Positions 9,402-19,149 are shown, counted from the stretch's first letter. The stretch is DNA of 64,000 bases from Natronococcus sp. A-GB7 (GCF_029688865.1 NZ_JARUKV010000021.1:24817-88816); one strand, 5' to 3'. Notes: generated by a model from the letters alone, not told the origin. Program-made: numbers and translations.

Positions 9402-10715
9402 TCAGTCGTCATCGGCCTCGAGCTCCGTCCTCGACGGCTCCGGACGAGCTGCCGCCTCGGCGACCGCCTCGAGGACCTCTGTCGGCGACGCCACGACCCC
9501 CCGCCCCCGGCAGCGCTCGTACAGCGCCCGCGCTCGCTCGCCCGCGTGGTTTCGCTCGGCGAACGGGCGGTCCTCGAGGACGACGAGCGACTCCCGGCCG
9601 GCGAGTTCCTCGAGCAGCAGCTGGTTCCCGGCGCCGACCTCGAGGTCGGCGACGACCGTCACGTCTGCGGCCTCGAGCGCCTCCCGGACCGCCGTTCGAT
9701 CGTCTGCCGAGAGCGGAGCGAACGGCTCGACCGTGATCGTTTCGAACCCTTGCCCGCGGGCGAGCTCGGCGGCCGCGTCGCCGCTCGCGACCGGGCCGAC
9801 CGTACACACACAGTCGGCCGCGGCGAGTTCGGCGACGACGCTCGCGGCGGTCGAGCCGCCGCCGACGACGTGAATCCGATCGGGAACAGTCGTCTCGGCG
9901 TTGGTCGCCCGCAGCGCGGTCACCGTCGGTGTTCCCGTCACCGGACTCTCGGTCACGACCGCGTTGGCGTCGAACGCCGCGTCGAGGACGTCCCGGTTCA
10001 ACACTGCCTCGGGCGGTCCCGACTCGAGGACTCCTCCTTCCGAGAGGACGACGAGTCGATCACAGTACCGCGCGGCCAGGTTCAGGTCGTGGATCGCGGC
10101 GACGGCGGTTCGACCCTCCGCGACGAGCTCGCGAACCAGCTCGAGGGTCTCGACCTGGTGGTTGACGTCGAGACTCGCCGTCGGCTCGTCGAGCAGGAGA
10201 ACTGGCGTTTGCTGGGCGATCGCCCGCGCGAGGACGACCCGCTGGCGCTCCCCGCCGCTGACCTCGTCGATCGGTCGGTCGGCGAACTGCGCCGTGCGAG
10301 TGCGCTCGAGGGCGCGGTCGACCGCCGTCCGATCGCCCTCGCCGGGCGGCGAAAAGCGCGAGCGGTGGGGGTACCGTCCCATCTCGACGACGGTTCGGAC
10401 GTCAAACGAGAAGGAAAGACGGGTGTTCTGGGGGACGACTGCGACCAGCCGGCTCGCGGCCTTCGAGGACCGCTCGCACAACGGTGCGCCGTCGACGTCG
10501 ACGACCCCACGATCTGGCTCGAGCGAACCGCTCATCGCTCGAAGTAGCGTCGTCTTCCCGGCGCCGTTGGGGCCGACCAGGCCGACGAACTCGCCGGGCT
10601 CGACCGACAGGGAGACGGCCTCGAGGACGTCGGTGTCGCCGAGCGAGACCGCGACGTCCTCGAGTTCGACCCGCGCGCCGTCGGTCGCCGCGAGAGACCG
10701 CGCGTCGTCGCTCAC
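9402..10715 (-). CDS. btuD: Cobalamin/iron-chelate ABC transporter ATP-binding protein
   Basis: A 437-residue ATPase that powers import of vitamin B12 or an iron chelate through the adjacent BtuC. Walker A GPNGAGKT is at 48-55, the signature SGGERQRV at 153-160 and Walker B VLLLDEPT near 172-179. After the ABC domain (about 15-265) there is an extra about 160-residue C-terminal alpha/beta domain with a Gly-rich VVGGGST strand-turn. Haloarchaeal BtuD proteins carry such extensions. The start is GTG at 10715, which forms a 4-bp GTGA overlap with the btuC stop and so suggests translational coupling. Confidence 0.9.
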   Translation of the reverse strand: MSDDARSLAATDGARVELEDVAVSLGDTDVLEAVSLSVEPGEFVGLVGPNGAGKTTLLRAMSGSLEPDRGVVDVDGAPLCERSSKAASRLVAVVPQNTRLSFSFDVRTVVEMGRYPHRSRFSPPGEGDRTAVDRALERTRTAQFADRPIDEVSGGERQRVVLARAIAQQTPVLLLDEPTASLDVNHQVETLELVRELVAEGRTAVAAIHDLNLAARYCDRLVVLSEGGVLESGPPEAVLNRDVLDAAFDANAVVTESPVTGTPTVTALRATNAETTVPDRIHVVGGGSTAASVVAELAAADCVCTVGPVASGDAAAELARGQGFETITVEPFAPLSADDRTAVREALEAADVTVVADLEVGAGNQLLLEELAGRESLVVLEDRPFAERNHAGERARALYERCRGRGVVASPTEVLEAVAEAAARPEPSRTELEADDD

Positions 10716-11734
10716 AGCGCGTGCACCTCCCGGCTCGTCAGCAGGTAAAGGAAGAAGGGCGCGCCGACGGTCGCGGTGACGATGCCGACGGGGACGATCG
10801 GCAGCCCGAACGCGCCGACGCGAGCGACGGTGTCGGCGATCACGAGGAAGGAGGCTCCCGCGAGCGCGCTGGTCGGCAGCAGGATGCGGTGGTCGGGGCC
10901 GACGATCAGGCGCATCATGTGGGGAACGACGAGGCCGACGAACCCGATGACGCCGGCGACGGCGACCCCCGCGGCGGTGACGAGACTCGCCAGCGCGAGC
11001 AGGAGGAGCTTGGTTCGCTCGACGCTCACGCCGAGGTGCTGGGCGTCCTCCTCGCCGAGCAGGAGGACGTTCATCTCGCGGGTGTAGGCGCCGAGCACGA
11101 GGACGCCGACGAGCGTGACGGGTAACGCGAAGCCGACGTCGCCCCAGCTGCTTCGGTGGAGATGGCCCATCATCCAGATAACGGCCTCCCGGAGGTTCTC
11201 GCCGCTGTGGACGACCATAAACGAGATCACCGCGCCGAGAAACGCCTGGATGGCGACGCCCGCGAGCAGCAACGTTGCGACCGGGGTCCGCCCGCCCTCG
11301 GTCGCGATGGCGTAGACGAGGAAGGCGGTGACCAGGGCGCCGACGAACGCGGGCAGGTGGACGCTCCCGATCGGCACGAGCGCCGGAAACGCGATGGCGG
11401 CGACGGCGCCGACCGCAGCTCCCGAGGAGACGCCGATGATCGACGGATCCGCGAGCGGATTTCTGAAAAAGCCCTGCATGACCGTCCCCGCGGCCGCGAG
11501 CGCGAAGCCGACCGTCGCGGCCAGCAGGATACGGGGTAGACGGACGTCCGCGACGATCGTCTGGTGGGTCGCCGGCACCTCGTGGACGCCGACGCCGGCG
11601 AGGTTGAGGATCGCCCGCGAGACGGTCAGCGGATCGATCCGAACCGGGCCGAGCGCGGCGCTCGCGATGACGACGCCGACTAGTAGCGCCGAGAGCGCGA
11701 CCGACCACGAGACGAGACGACCCGGGCGAAACAC
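10712..11734 (-). CDS. btuC: Cobalamin/iron-chelate ABC transporter permease
   Basis: A permease of about 340 residues of the FecCD/BtuC family with around ten membrane helices. Hallmarks are [20 protein letters not shown], the [10 protein letters not shown] segment and the cytoplasmic coupling loop with [23 protein letters not shown] 11734 ([10 protein letters not shown]) is preferred as the start because it lies 25 nt after a palindromic TATA box; an in-frame TTG at 11761 would extend it by nine residues. It is divergent from the gene for its likely binding protein. Confidence 0.92.
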   Translation of the reverse strand: MFRPGRLVSWSVALSALLVGVVIASAALGPVRIDPLTVSRAILNLAGVGVHEVPATHQTIVADVRLPRILLAATVGFALAAAGTVMQGFFRNPLADPSIIGVSSGAAVGAVAAIAFPALVPIGSVHLPAFVGALVTAFLVYAIATEGGRTPVATLLLAGVAIQAFLGAVISFMVVHSGENLREAVIWMMGHLHRSSWGDVGFALPVTLVGVLVLGAYTREMNVLLLGEEDAQHLGVSVERTKLLLLALASLVTAAGVAVAGVIGFVGLVVPHMMRLIVGPDHRILLPTSALAGASFLVIADTVARVGAFGLPIVPVGIVTATVGAPFFLYLLTSREVHAL

Positions 11735-11758
11735 GGCTGAAATCTCGCTTGCAGTAGG

Positions 11759-11768
11759 CAAATATTTG
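11759..11768. promoter_or_regulatory. Palindromic TATA element serving btuC and btuF divergently
   Basis: The perfect 10-bp palindrome caaatatttg is the only AT-rich segment between the two genes. Its centre is about 30 nt from the btuC GTG (11734) on one side and about 31 nt from the binding-protein ATG (11795) on the other. Both distances equal the TATA-to-start spacing of leaderless haloarchaeal mRNAs. Confidence 0.6.
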
Positions 11769-11794
11769 TTGGAGTAGGTGCCACGATTCGATCG

Positions 11795-12937
11795 ATGCGC
11801 AATTCAGTGATCGTTTTCGTCGCCGTACTCACGGCGCTGGCCGCGTTTGCTCCCGCCGCCGCGGCGGGAGGGGGGGTAGCCGACGTCGCACAGGAGGAAC
11901 CGACCTGCGAATTTCCGTTCGAGGGAGAGGACGCCACCGGGGAGACGGTAACCGTCGATGAGGAGCCCGAGTCGGTCGTCGCCCTGCAGCCGAGTGACGC
12001 CCAGGTAATGCACGAGATCGGAGCTGAGGAGAAGCTCTCGGGCATGCCAGTTGGCGAGTACACCGCCTACCTCGAGGCCGACGAGGAGCTCGACATCACC
12101 GAGGACGACGGTGTCACGCCCGTCACCGAGGAGGTCATCGACCGCGATCCCGACGTCGTCCTCGCGGCGAACGCCCTCGAGGGTGACGAGCTGATCGACC
12201 AGCTCCGCGACGCCGGACTCGACGTCTACGTCTTCCCGACCGAGGAGTCCCTCGACGGCGTCGCCGAGAACGTCCGCCTGACCGGCGAGATCGTCGGCGA
12301 GTGCGACGGCGCCGAGGACGCCCTCGAGGAGTTCGAGGAACGCCTCGAGACCATCGAGGCGACCGTCGAGGACGAGGAGCACCCGCTCGCCTACTACGAG
12401 ATGGGCGACGGCTTCACCGCCGGCGAGGGCACCTTCCAGGACGAGATCATCACCACCGCCGGCGTCGAGAACCTCGGCGCGGAGGCCGGCATCGAGGGCT
12501 GGGCGGAGATCAGCGACGAGGTCGTCGTCGAGGAGGATCCCGAGTGGATTATCTACGGCGAATCCTGGGGCGACGAGCCGCCCGTCAGCGAGGCCGTGAT
12601 GGGCACGACCGCCTACCAGGACGACCAGTTCGTCGCGGTCAACGACCAGTACATGAGCCAGCCCGGCCCGCTCGTCGTCGAGGCGATCGAGGAGATCGTC
12701 GCCGAGGTCCACCCCGAGGCGTACGCCGAAGCGGCCGACGAGACCGAGGACGACGCCGCGGACGAGACCGACGATGCGGACGACGAGGCGGACGCTGACG
12801 ACGCGGACGCCGACGACGCGGTCGACGAACCCGCAGACGACGCGGCCGAGGACGACGACTCGATCCCCGGCTTCGGCGTTCCCGCGGTCGTCGCCGCGCT
12901 GATCGCCGTCCTCGCCGTCCTCGCTCACCGTCGGTAA
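11795..12937 (+). CDS. btuF: Surface-anchored cobalamin/iron-chelate binding protein (PGF-CTERM)
   Basis: A 380-residue substrate-binding protein of the BtuF/FecB (TroA-like) type. A Sec signal peptide (1-23, ending AAAAGG) precedes the two-lobed binding domain ([19 protein letters not shown] onward). An Asp/Glu/Ala-rich spacer (about 306-352) leads to a C-terminal [19 protein letters not shown] helix and a short basic tail, the PGF-CTERM archaeosortase sorting signal. The mature protein is therefore probably lipid-anchored on the cell surface. It is divergent from btuC-btuD and forms one import system with them. B12 versus iron-siderophore substrate is not decided by sequence. Confidence 0.88.
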   Translation: MRNSVIVFVAVLTALAAFAPAAAAGGGVADVAQEEPTCEFPFEGEDATGETVTVDEEPESVVALQPSDAQVMHEIGAEEKLSGMPVGEYTAYLEADEELDITEDDGVTPVTEEVIDRDPDVVLAANALEGDELIDQLRDAGLDVYVFPTEESLDGVAENVRLTGEIVGECDGAEDALEEFEERLETIEATVEDEEHPLAYYEMGDGFTAGEGTFQDEIITTAGVENLGAEAGIEGWAEISDEVVVEEDPEWIIYGESWGDEPPVSEAVMGTTAYQDDQFVAVNDQYMSQPGPLVVEAIEEIVAEVHPEAYAEAADETEDDAADETDDADDEADADDADADDAVDEPADDAAEDDDSIPGFGVPAVVAALIAVLAVLAHRR

Positions 12938-13067
12938 CGTCGATCCGCTCGTTGCCGACGACCGAACCACCCGCGCTCGAGGACGCTCGTCCGCTCGAGT
13001 CGATCCCCCGAGCGCGGACCCGACGCTTTTGAAAAGTGTTTACCCGGAGGCCTCCCGAGTCGGGAGT

Positions 13068-13346
13068 ATGGTCGAGAACGTCATCTGGCCCGCCTATCTC
13101 GATGCCGACCTCTCCCGGGCCGAGGGACGACGCGTCGCCGAGGAGCTGGCCGTCGAGGAGCCGACGGTCGACGAGATCGCGAAGGCCGTCCAGCAGATCG
13201 GCTACGACGCCACGATCGAGCGGGAGAAGTCCTACTCCCGGGAGCACTGGGCCGACCGGGGCCGGGTCGTCGTTCGCGGTTCCGACGACTCGAAGAACGA
13301 CCTCGTCCAGGCCGTCGCGGCGTACGTCGTCGCGATGCGGGACTGA
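13068..13346 (+). CDS. srp19: Signal recognition particle subunit SRP19
   Basis: The 92-residue archaeal SRP19, which binds helices 6 and 8 of 7S RNA and promotes SRP54 assembly. The family start [20 protein letters not shown] and the C-terminal [21 protein letters not shown] are both typical. ATG 13068 was chosen from this family N-terminus. The stop overlaps the start of gar1 (TGATG), indicating an operon; the SRP19-Gar1 pairing is common in haloarchaea. Confidence 0.95.
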   Translation: MVENVIWPAYLDADLSRAEGRRVAEELAVEEPTVDEIAKAVQQIGYDATIEREKSYSREHWADRGRVVVRGSDDSKNDLVQAVAAYVVAMRD

Positions 13347-13588
13347 TGCGCCGAGTCGGCCAGGTCGTCCGTACCGCCCAGGGACTCGCAATCTTGCGGG
13401 CGAACCCGGACGCCGACGACGACCGCCTCCGCGAGGAGATCGGAACGATGGTGCTCGACGACTCGCTGGAGTCGGTCGGCCGGGTCGTCGACGTCTTCGG
13501 TCCCGTCGATCGCCCCTACCTGGCGGTGACGCCCGACGACGACGTCCACCTTCCGGCGCTGATCGGGTCGGCGCTGTACGCGCGCTGA
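13346..13588 (+). CDS. gar1: H/ACA ribonucleoprotein subunit Gar1
   Basis: An 80-residue Gar1 protein, the beta-barrel accessory subunit of the H/ACA RNP that, with Cbf5, Nop10 and L7Ae, performs guide-RNA-directed pseudouridylation. The core strand pattern GTMVLDDSLESVGRVVDVFGPVDRPY is diagnostic. The eukaryotic GAR repeats are absent, as in all archaea. It overlaps srp19 by one base and is cotranslated. Confidence 0.92.
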   Translation: MRRVGQVVRTAQGLAILRANPDADDDRLREEIGTMVLDDSLESVGRVVDVFGPVDRPYLAVTPDDDVHLPALIGSALYAR

Positions 13589-13652
13589 CCCGAGACGATC
13601 GACCGAGAGGGTAACGAAAAGCACCAAGAGGAGCGGGTGCGAACGCCGCGGC

Positions 13653-14747
13653 ATGGACCATCGGACCCGGGTGCTCGCGGCCGTCGGCGCGACCGTGGCG
13701 CTGTTTCTGGCCGTACAGCTCGGCGCACTGGCGCTGGTCGAGCCGTTCCACGACGCCGACCGACAGGCCGTCGAGGATCCGGAGAACCCGACCAACAGTC
13801 TCGTCTACTTCGCGGTGATCCTCGTCGCGACTGGCTTTATGCTCGCGACCTTCCGGTACGACCTCGAGTGGGTCATCAGGGGGCTGGTCATCGGCGTGAG
13901 CGTCTTCCTCGCCTGGTTCGTGCTCACCGAACTCGTTCCACCAGTGGTCACGGCGGGGCCGATCAACGTCGTCGCCGTCGGCGCAGCCCTCGGCGTCGGT
14001 GTTGCGCTTCTGTTGTACCCGGAGTGGTACGTCATCGATCTCACCGGCGTCCTGATGGGCGCCGGCGCCGCGGCGCTGTTCGGGATCAGCTTCGGCCTTC
14101 TGCCCGCCATCTTGCTGCTCTCGGCGCTGGCGATCTACGACGCCATCAGCGTCTACCGGACCGAACACATGCTCGATCTCGCCGAGGGCGTGATGGATCT
14201 CAAGATCCCCGTCGTGCTAGTCGTTCCGACGACGCTATCGTACTCCTACCTTGCCGACGGCTCCGAGGCGACCGTCGAGGACGACCAGGGGGACGAGGAG
14301 CAGACTCCCGAGGGGCCGGACTCGAGTCGGGCCGACGAGGGACCGACCGACGGGATGCCGACCGCGGGAAGCGAACCCGACTCGCCGACGTCGTCAGAAG
14401 CCGACTCTCAACCCGGACCCGACTCCGCCGACGCCGAGAAGCCGGCCGACGCCGGCCGCGACGCCCTGTTCATCGGGTTAGGCGACGCCATCATCCCGAC
14501 GATCCTGGTCGCCAGCGCGGCGTACTTCCTCGAGGCGGGCGCGCTCGACGTGCCGGGAATCGCGCTGAACGTGCCGGCACTGGGGGCGATCCTCGGAACG
14601 CTCGCCGGGCTGCTCGTGCTCATGGGAATGGTTCTGAAGGGACGACCCCACGCCGGGCTCCCCCTGCTCAACGGCGGCGCGATCGGGGGGTACCTGCTAG
14701 GTGCGCTCGCGAGCGGCGTCTCGATCGCGACCGCACTCGGCCTCTAG
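13653..14747 (+). CDS. Presenilin-family intramembrane aspartyl protease (PSH)
   Basis: A 364-residue nine-helix membrane protease. The two catalytic aspartates lie in the family motifs YD (LAIYDAIS, Asp163) and GLGD (FIGLGDAI, Asp278). A PAL-equivalent turn reads GLPLL at 335-339. Between the halves is a long, acidic Pro/Ser-rich cytoplasmic loop (about 203-268), as in other archaeal presenilin homologues. Substrates in haloarchaea are unknown. It follows srp19-gar1 by 64 bp, a conserved haloarchaeal neighbourhood as far as I know. Its stop overlaps that of the convergent lipoprotein gene by 4 bp. Confidence 0.92.
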   Translation: MDHRTRVLAAVGATVALFLAVQLGALALVEPFHDADRQAVEDPENPTNSLVYFAVILVATGFMLATFRYDLEWVIRGLVIGVSVFLAWFVLTELVPPVVTAGPINVVAVGAALGVGVALLLYPEWYVIDLTGVLMGAGAAALFGISFGLLPAILLLSALAIYDAISVYRTEHMLDLAEGVMDLKIPVVLVVPTTLSYSYLADGSEATVEDDQGDEEQTPEGPDSSRADEGPTDGMPTAGSEPDSPTSSEADSQPGPDSADAEKPADAGRDALFIGLGDAIIPTILVASAAYFLEAGALDVPGIALNVPALGAILGTLAGLLVLMGMVLKGRPHAGLPLLNGGAIGGYLLGALASGVSIATALGL

Positions 14748-15451
14748 CCGGAGAGGGGCTCCTCTTCCTCGCTGGTCTCGACGATCTCCACGTCGACATC
14801 GTCGCCGTGTTCGAGCCCCTGGACCATCACGTCGATTCGATCGCGCTCGGAGTCGATCGGCAGATCCTCGAGATCTGGGTAGACGCCAACGATCACGAGG
14901 TGGTCGTCCTCGTGTTCCAGCTGGGCGATGTCGAGCAGGACGTCGATCCCGTGTTCGCCGTGCAGTACCGCCTCGCCCGCGTAGGTCTCGAGCAGGATCG
15001 TCTCCCCGAGCGCGCTGACCGACCGCTCGCCGACCGACTCCTCGACCGTCAGCTCCTCGTACTGGTCCTGAATTTCCTGAACGATCTCCTCGTTGTCCAT
15101 CTCGCCGACCGGGTTGAACTCCTCGCCGGCGACGCTGACCTGTGGCGTCGAGATGACGGCGAACACGCCGGCCTCGACCTCGCCGCCGAAGATGTCTAGC
15201 GGGAGGTCGATCGTTCGAGTGTACTCGGAGCCGTAGCTGGTCACCTCGATCTCCTGGCCGGCGACGGACTCGGTGGAAATGATCTCCTCGGTTCCCTGGT
15301 ACTCGTAGCTGGCGTCGTCGGTCGCGCTCTCGGCGACGACCGCCGGCGCGGCCGAAAACGTCGTCGCGTCCTCGAGGAACTCGTCCAGACACCCGGCCGA
15401 GAGACCGACGCCGCCGACTGCTGCCGCAGCGACGAACTGTCGTCGATTCAT
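14744..15451 (-). CDS. Haloarchaeal lipoprotein, DUF6517-like
   Basis: A 235-residue exported lipoprotein. It has a Tat-type signal (MNRRQFVAAAA) and a lipobox ending at Cys21 (GLSAGCLDEF), so it is probably lipid-anchored outside the membrane. The mature part is acidic and beta-rich (VAGQEIEVTSYGSEYTRTI; VAVIST-type strands). It resembles haloarchaeal proteins labelled DUF6517, which I state from memory. No catalytic motif is seen and the function is unknown. It is monocistronic and convergent with the presenilin gene. Confidence 0.78.
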   Translation of the reverse strand: MNRRQFVAAAAVGGVGLSAGCLDEFLEDATTFSAAPAVVAESATDDASYEYQGTEEIISTESVAGQEIEVTSYGSEYTRTIDLPLDIFGGEVEAGVFAVISTPQVSVAGEEFNPVGEMDNEEIVQEIQDQYEELTVEESVGERSVSALGETILLETYAGEAVLHGEHGIDVLLDIAQLEHEDDHLVIVGVYPDLEDLPIDSERDRIDVMVQGLEHGDDVDVEIVETSEEEEPLSG

Positions 15452-16182
15452 CTACCCTGAAAGAACCGTTTGCTGGCTATAAGTGGCGCGGCCGACTCGA
15501 GGCGTCCGTTTCGTGATCAGCAGTTTGGCCGAAGAGTTTCGACGATCCCCCAACCAGTGATGGTTCTATCTCTCGACATGAGTGGTATGGACCGTCCGGC
15601 GTTGTGTCTGCAGTGCCGACCAACCACTTCGGGATGGAACTGAAAGGACTAGGGTCTTTCGCGGTGATACCGACAGAAGCAGTTCTGCTCGCACGAACAC
15701 AGGGAATCGCCACGCCCTCCCCACCCGATTTCTGCTCACGGGCACTTCGTGCCCGTTTGCATGGTCCGTGGAACCTGCGGTTCCGCGCTACGCTCGGTGC
15801 GCTCGCTCATCCACTGTCAGAGCGCGCTCTGACAAGCCTTCGTTTACGCTGTTCACGAAGACCTCGCACAGTGTCGTCGACCGTCCTCACTGACGCTTGG
15901 ACGGTCGACAGCGCGCGCCACCGCAGAGGGACGGTCGGACCGAGCTGATACGTAGTCTTCCTGTATGGAACGCAATGTCTACGGATCAATCGGCAGACCA
16001 CGTTTCGCTTGTCAATCGACATCTGCCGACGTTCTGCGGAACGATCGATTTTCGATATAACAGGATGTGGTTTACGTGACGCAGGGCGGACGGTCCGAGG
16101 ACGATCGCCGATCGCACCGCTCGAGAAATTCGCCGAACGAAACGCGCGAAACCGATCCGGCCTGAGAAGAAGTCGTCGACCG
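15452..16182. other. Long intergenic stretch with a palindromic repeat
   Basis: No credible protein gene lies in these 730 bases; the open frames present (for example 15604-15948) have no haloarchaeal acidic bias. The stretch contains a dispersed repeat (15697-15812), followed by several inverted words such as tcagagcgcgctctga. It ends before cysS, whose 3' end faces it. An RNA gene cannot be excluded. Confidence 0.6.
15697..15812 (+). repeat. Dispersed palindrome-rich repeat, copy A
   Basis: An about 115-bp unit made of short hairpins: acgggcac/gtgcccgt, then ggaac/gttcc, then the gcgctcgctcatcc end. A second copy in reverse orientation lies at 59981-60142 with long identical blocks (ccacccgatttctgctcacg and gaacctgcggttccgcgcta). 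Copy A has a shorter central stem. It could be a MITE-like element or structured RNA; no coding capacity is seen. Confidence 0.7.
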
Positions 16183-17685
16183 CTATTCGCCGGAGGGGAG
16201 CCGATAGCTCGCTCCCTCGTCGGTGTCCTGGACTTCGACCCCGAGCCCCTCGAGCTCGTCGCGGAGCTCGTCGGCTCGCTCGTAGTTGCCCGCCTCGCGC
16301 TCGCGCTCGCGCACGTCGAGCACGAGTTCGACGACGTCGCCGGCCAGCTCCGCGCTGCCGTCGGTCTCGCCGACAAAGGAGAGGCCGAGTACGTCGCCGA
16401 GCTCCTCGAGGGTCTCGACGGCCTGTCGCAGTCCCCGGTAGTCGGCCTGCTCGCCCTCGCTGCCCTCGAGGTGGCGGTTGATCGCCGCCGCGATCTCGAG
16501 CAGGGCCGACTGGGCCTCGCGGGTGTTGAAGTCGTCGTTCATCGCGGTGGTAAACGCGCCGCGAGCCTCGACGACCGCCTCGCGGAGTTCGTCGTCGGCG
16601 ATCTTCGACCCCGCGTTCGGGGAGTCGATCGCCGCCGTCGCCGCCTCGTGGGCGCGCTCGAGGCGGTCCCACCGTTCCTCGGCCTCGGCGATCGTCTCGT
16701 CGGAGTACAGCTGCTGGCTGTTGTACGACCCCGCGGTTAGGAACGTGCGGACGACGTTGGTTCCCCAGCGGTCGACGGCTTCGTCGACGGTGACGAAGTT
16801 GCCCAGACTCGAGGACATCTTCTCCTCGTCCATCTGGAACAGCTCGCAGTGGAGCCAGTAGTTCGCGAACTGCTGGTCGGTCGCGGCTTCGGACTGGGCG
16901 ATCTCGTTTTCGTGGTGGGGAAAGACCAGATCGCGACCGCCGACGTGGATGTCCAGGGTATCGCCGAGATGGGTCGTGCTCATCGCCGAGCACTCGATGT
17001 GCCAGCCGGGTCGTCCCTCGCCCCACGGCGACTCCCAGGTGAGGGCGGTCTCGCAGGCCTCGTCGGCGGGTGCGGCCCCCTCGTGGCGGTGCTCTTCGAT
17101 CGCCTCGCTGTCGACGCCGTCGGCCTTCCAGAGCGCAAAGTCCGCGGGGTTTCGTTTCTCGGAGCGCTCGTCGGGGTCGCCCTGGGATTCGATCTCCTCG
17201 AGTTCCTGGTTCGAGAGCTTGCCGTACTCCTCGAAGCTGGTGACGTCGAAGTAGACTGAGCCGTTCGCCTCGTAGGCGTACCCCTTCTCCAACAGGGTCT
17301 CGACGAGTGTGACGATCTCGGGAACGTGCTCGGAGACCCGAGGGTAGACCTCTGCCCGCAGGAGGTTCAGCGAGCGCATGTCCGCGAGGGTGCGCTCGAT
17401 GTACGTCTCGGCGACTTCCGCCTCGTCCTCGCCGAGGTCGTCCTCGCCGACGCGGGCGACGATCTTCTCGTTGACGTCGGTGAAGTTCTCGACGTGGCGC
17501 ACCCCGTAGCCGAGGTGCTCGAGCCAGCGGTGCATGACGTCGACGTGGACCCACGAGCGGGCGTGGCCCAGGTGGGGCGGATCCGAAACCGTCAGGCCGC
17601 AGTAGTAGAGCAGAACGTCGTCTGGGTCCTGCGGCTCGAACGGCTCCGTCTCGCCCGTCAACGTGTTCGTCACGTTCAGGGTCAT
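16183..17685 (-). CDS. cysS: Cysteinyl-tRNA synthetase
   Basis: A 500-residue class I synthetase that charges tRNA(Cys). The HIGH-type motif is PPHLGHAR at 36-43 and the KMSKS loop is KMSSS at 289-293. Likely zinc ligands are Cys29, Cys232 and His257 (FPHHENE). The C-terminal helical DALR-like domain ends with the anticodon-region tail GVEVQDT.EG..YRL. The length is full for the family and the ATG start is unambiguous. Genes on both sides are separate transcripts. Confidence 0.97.
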   Translation of the reverse strand: MTLNVTNTLTGETEPFEPQDPDDVLLYYCGLTVSDPPHLGHARSWVHVDVMHRWLEHLGYGVRHVENFTDVNEKIVARVGEDDLGEDEAEVAETYIERTLADMRSLNLLRAEVYPRVSEHVPEIVTLVETLLEKGYAYEANGSVYFDVTSFEEYGKLSNQELEEIESQGDPDERSEKRNPADFALWKADGVDSEAIEEHRHEGAAPADEACETALTWESPWGEGRPGWHIECSAMSTTHLGDTLDIHVGGRDLVFPHHENEIAQSEAATDQQFANYWLHCELFQMDEEKMSSSLGNFVTVDEAVDRWGTNVVRTFLTAGSYNSQQLYSDETIAEAEERWDRLERAHEAATAAIDSPNAGSKIADDELREAVVEARGAFTTAMNDDFNTREAQSALLEIAAAINRHLEGSEGEQADYRGLRQAVETLEELGDVLGLSFVGETDGSAELAGDVVELVLDVREREREAGNYERADELRDELEGLGVEVQDTDEGASYRLPSGE

Positions 17686-17738
17686 TACAGGGGTGTATCC
17701 GCGGGCTACAGTTAAAACGTGTCTTTGGCCCCGAAGCG

Positions 17739-18242
17739 TTACTCCCGGACGGGAACGGCCTCGAGGGCGTCCTCGACCGTTCGGAGGGCGTCGGCTCCCG
17801 CGAGCCCTTCCACGACGAGCATCATCGCTCCCTCTCCGACGCCGGCTGCGATCGGTTCGATCTCCTCGATCTCGAGTCGTCCCAGCGTCTTCCCGAGCGC
17901 GACCGTGTCGACGTCGCCCGTCGCGACGATCGCCGTCAGATCGCCGCTATCGGATCTGAACGACGTTCCGCCGATCGCGAACAGTGCCGTCTCGGGCTGG
18001 GAGCCGTCGATCGCGGCCGGCGTGATTCCGCGTTCCATCCTGACCCGGACCTCTCGCGCGTCGGTCCCGTAGGCCGGAAGCTCCTCGGCGTAGCGGCGGA
18101 TCGCCGTCGCGACCGCGTCGGTCTCGCCGTCGACGTCGAGATACCGGGCTGCCGCGGTGTAGTTGACGACTCCGGCCCGCAGTGCGGCGACGAGAAACGG
18201 CTCCTCGTCGACGGCTCGACGCGTTTCGCTCGCGAGCGACAT
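17739..18242 (-). CDS. Conserved haloarchaeal protein with C-terminal ACT-like domain
   Basis: A 167-residue protein. The N-terminal half (MSLASETRRAVDEEPFLVAALRAG, NYTAAARYLDVDG) reads like a small helical/winged-helix module. The C-terminal half alternates strands and helices in an ACT/Lrp-effector-like pattern (DLTAIVATGDVDTVALGKTL). I believe it belongs to a haloarchaeal DUF (DUF7523 by memory, not certain). The start at 18242 was chosen because the upstream extension lacks protein character. It is divergent from bolA across 94 bp. The function is unknown. Confidence 0.75.
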   Translation of the reverse strand: MSLASETRRAVDEEPFLVAALRAGVVNYTAAARYLDVDGETDAVATAIRRYAEELPAYGTDAREVRVRMERGITPAAIDGSQPETALFAIGGTSFRSDSGDLTAIVATGDVDTVALGKTLGRLEIEEIEPIAAGVGEGAMMLVVEGLAGADALRTVEDALEAVPVRE

Positions 18243-18336
18243 AGGTGTACAGCTGTGACACGCCACCCTGAAGGGATAAGCGTCGTGGTCGACGGCGACC
18301 GCGGCGTTTTTGCCGCGAGCGCTCCATCGATCGGGT

Positions 18337-18588
18337 ATGAAACTCGACGACGTCGAAGCCGTGATCGAGTCCGAACTCGAGGGTGCCGAGGCAACCGTCA
18401 CGCACGCGCGTGACAAACACGACGACGACCACCTCGCCGCGACGGTCGTTTCGCCGACCTTCGAGGGCGAGTCGCTGGTCGGTCAACACCAGCAGGTGTA
18501 CGACGCCCTCGAGGACCACATGACGACTGACATCCACGCCCTCGAGCTGTCGACGTACACGCCCGAGGAGTACGACGACCTCGAGTAG
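18337..18588 (+). CDS. BolA-family protein
   Basis: An 83-residue BolA domain: MKLDDVEAVIESELEGAEATVTH at the start, the conserved V.S..FEG.S.V.QH.QVY.AL turn, and the C-terminal IHALELSTYTP. BolA proteins act with monothiol glutaredoxins in iron-sulfur trafficking and redox control in bacteria and eukaryotes; the archaeal role is inferred by homology. ATG 18337 matches the family start. It is the first gene of a plus-strand run leading into the PH-domain pair. Confidence 0.9.
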   Translation: MKLDDVEAVIESELEGAEATVTHARDKHDDDHLAATVVSPTFEGESLVGQHQQVYDALEDHMTTDIHALELSTYTPEEYDDLE

Positions 18589-18687
18589 TCGGCGTCAGCT
18601 GGCTTCGTGGCCCGCGTTCCCATCCGTCTCCGCCCGAGCGACGGTTCGAACCGTAGGATACTCGTGTTCGCTCGCGAGAACGTTCGT

Positions 18688-19149
18688 ATGGAGTCGCTTC
18701 ACCCGCGGATCAGGCTGCTGTGGATCGCACAGACGGCGATCCTGGCGGCCGTGCTCGGTGCCGTCCTCGTCGCCGTCGACCGGTGGCTCGTTCCCGTACC
18801 GACGGCCGGACTGGTCGGGATCGTCGCCGTCGCGGCGGTTCTGGGTATCGCCTACGCCGTCCGGCTCTACCAGATCTGGCAGTTCGAACTGCAGGGCGAC
18901 GCCCTCTATCTCGAGCGCGGCGTCATCACGTTCGTCGAGACGGCCGTCCCGTTCGTCCGGGTCCAACACGTCGACACGCAGTTCGGCCCGATCGAACGCA
19001 CCCTCGGGCTCTCGAGCGTCGTCGTCTACACGGCCGGCTCGCGCAACGCCGACGTCCGGATCCCCGGACTGACGCCGGATCGCGCCCGAAAGCTACAGGA
19101 CACGCTCCGGGAACTCGCCGTCGAGAGCGAGGCCGACGACGCCGTATGA
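18688..19149 (+). CDS. Membrane PH-domain protein, YdbS-like (pair 1)
   Basis: A 153-residue protein with two membrane helices (about 8-60) followed by one bacterial PH (bPH2) domain. The domain shows WQFELQGDALYLERGVI, the VPFVRVQHVDT strand and the GLSSVVVYTAG..NAD..IPGL core typical of YdbS. ATG 18688 fits the family; an upstream in-frame ATG (18607) adds unrelated residues. It overlaps the next gene by ATGA. Pairs of YdbS/YdbT-type proteins occur across bacteria and archaea; the function is unclear, probably an envelope role. It is strongly similar to the 22849 gene. Confidence 0.88.
   Translation: MESLHPRIRLLWIAQTAILAAVLGAVLVAVDRWLVPVPTAGLVGIVAVAAVLGIAYAVRLYQIWQFELQGDALYLERGVITFVETAVPFVRVQHVDTQFGPIERTLGLSSVVVYTAGSRNADVRIPGLTPDRARKLQDTLRELAVESEADDAV

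Noticed and set aside
12639..14168. 509-codon minus-strand open frame
   Set aside because: It is antisense to btuF, srp19, gar1 and the presenilin gene and is arginine-rich without family features; it is a GC-driven shadow.
15604..15948. 114-codon open frame
   Set aside because: It is encoded by the palindromic repeat itself and lacks acidic bias or any family feature.
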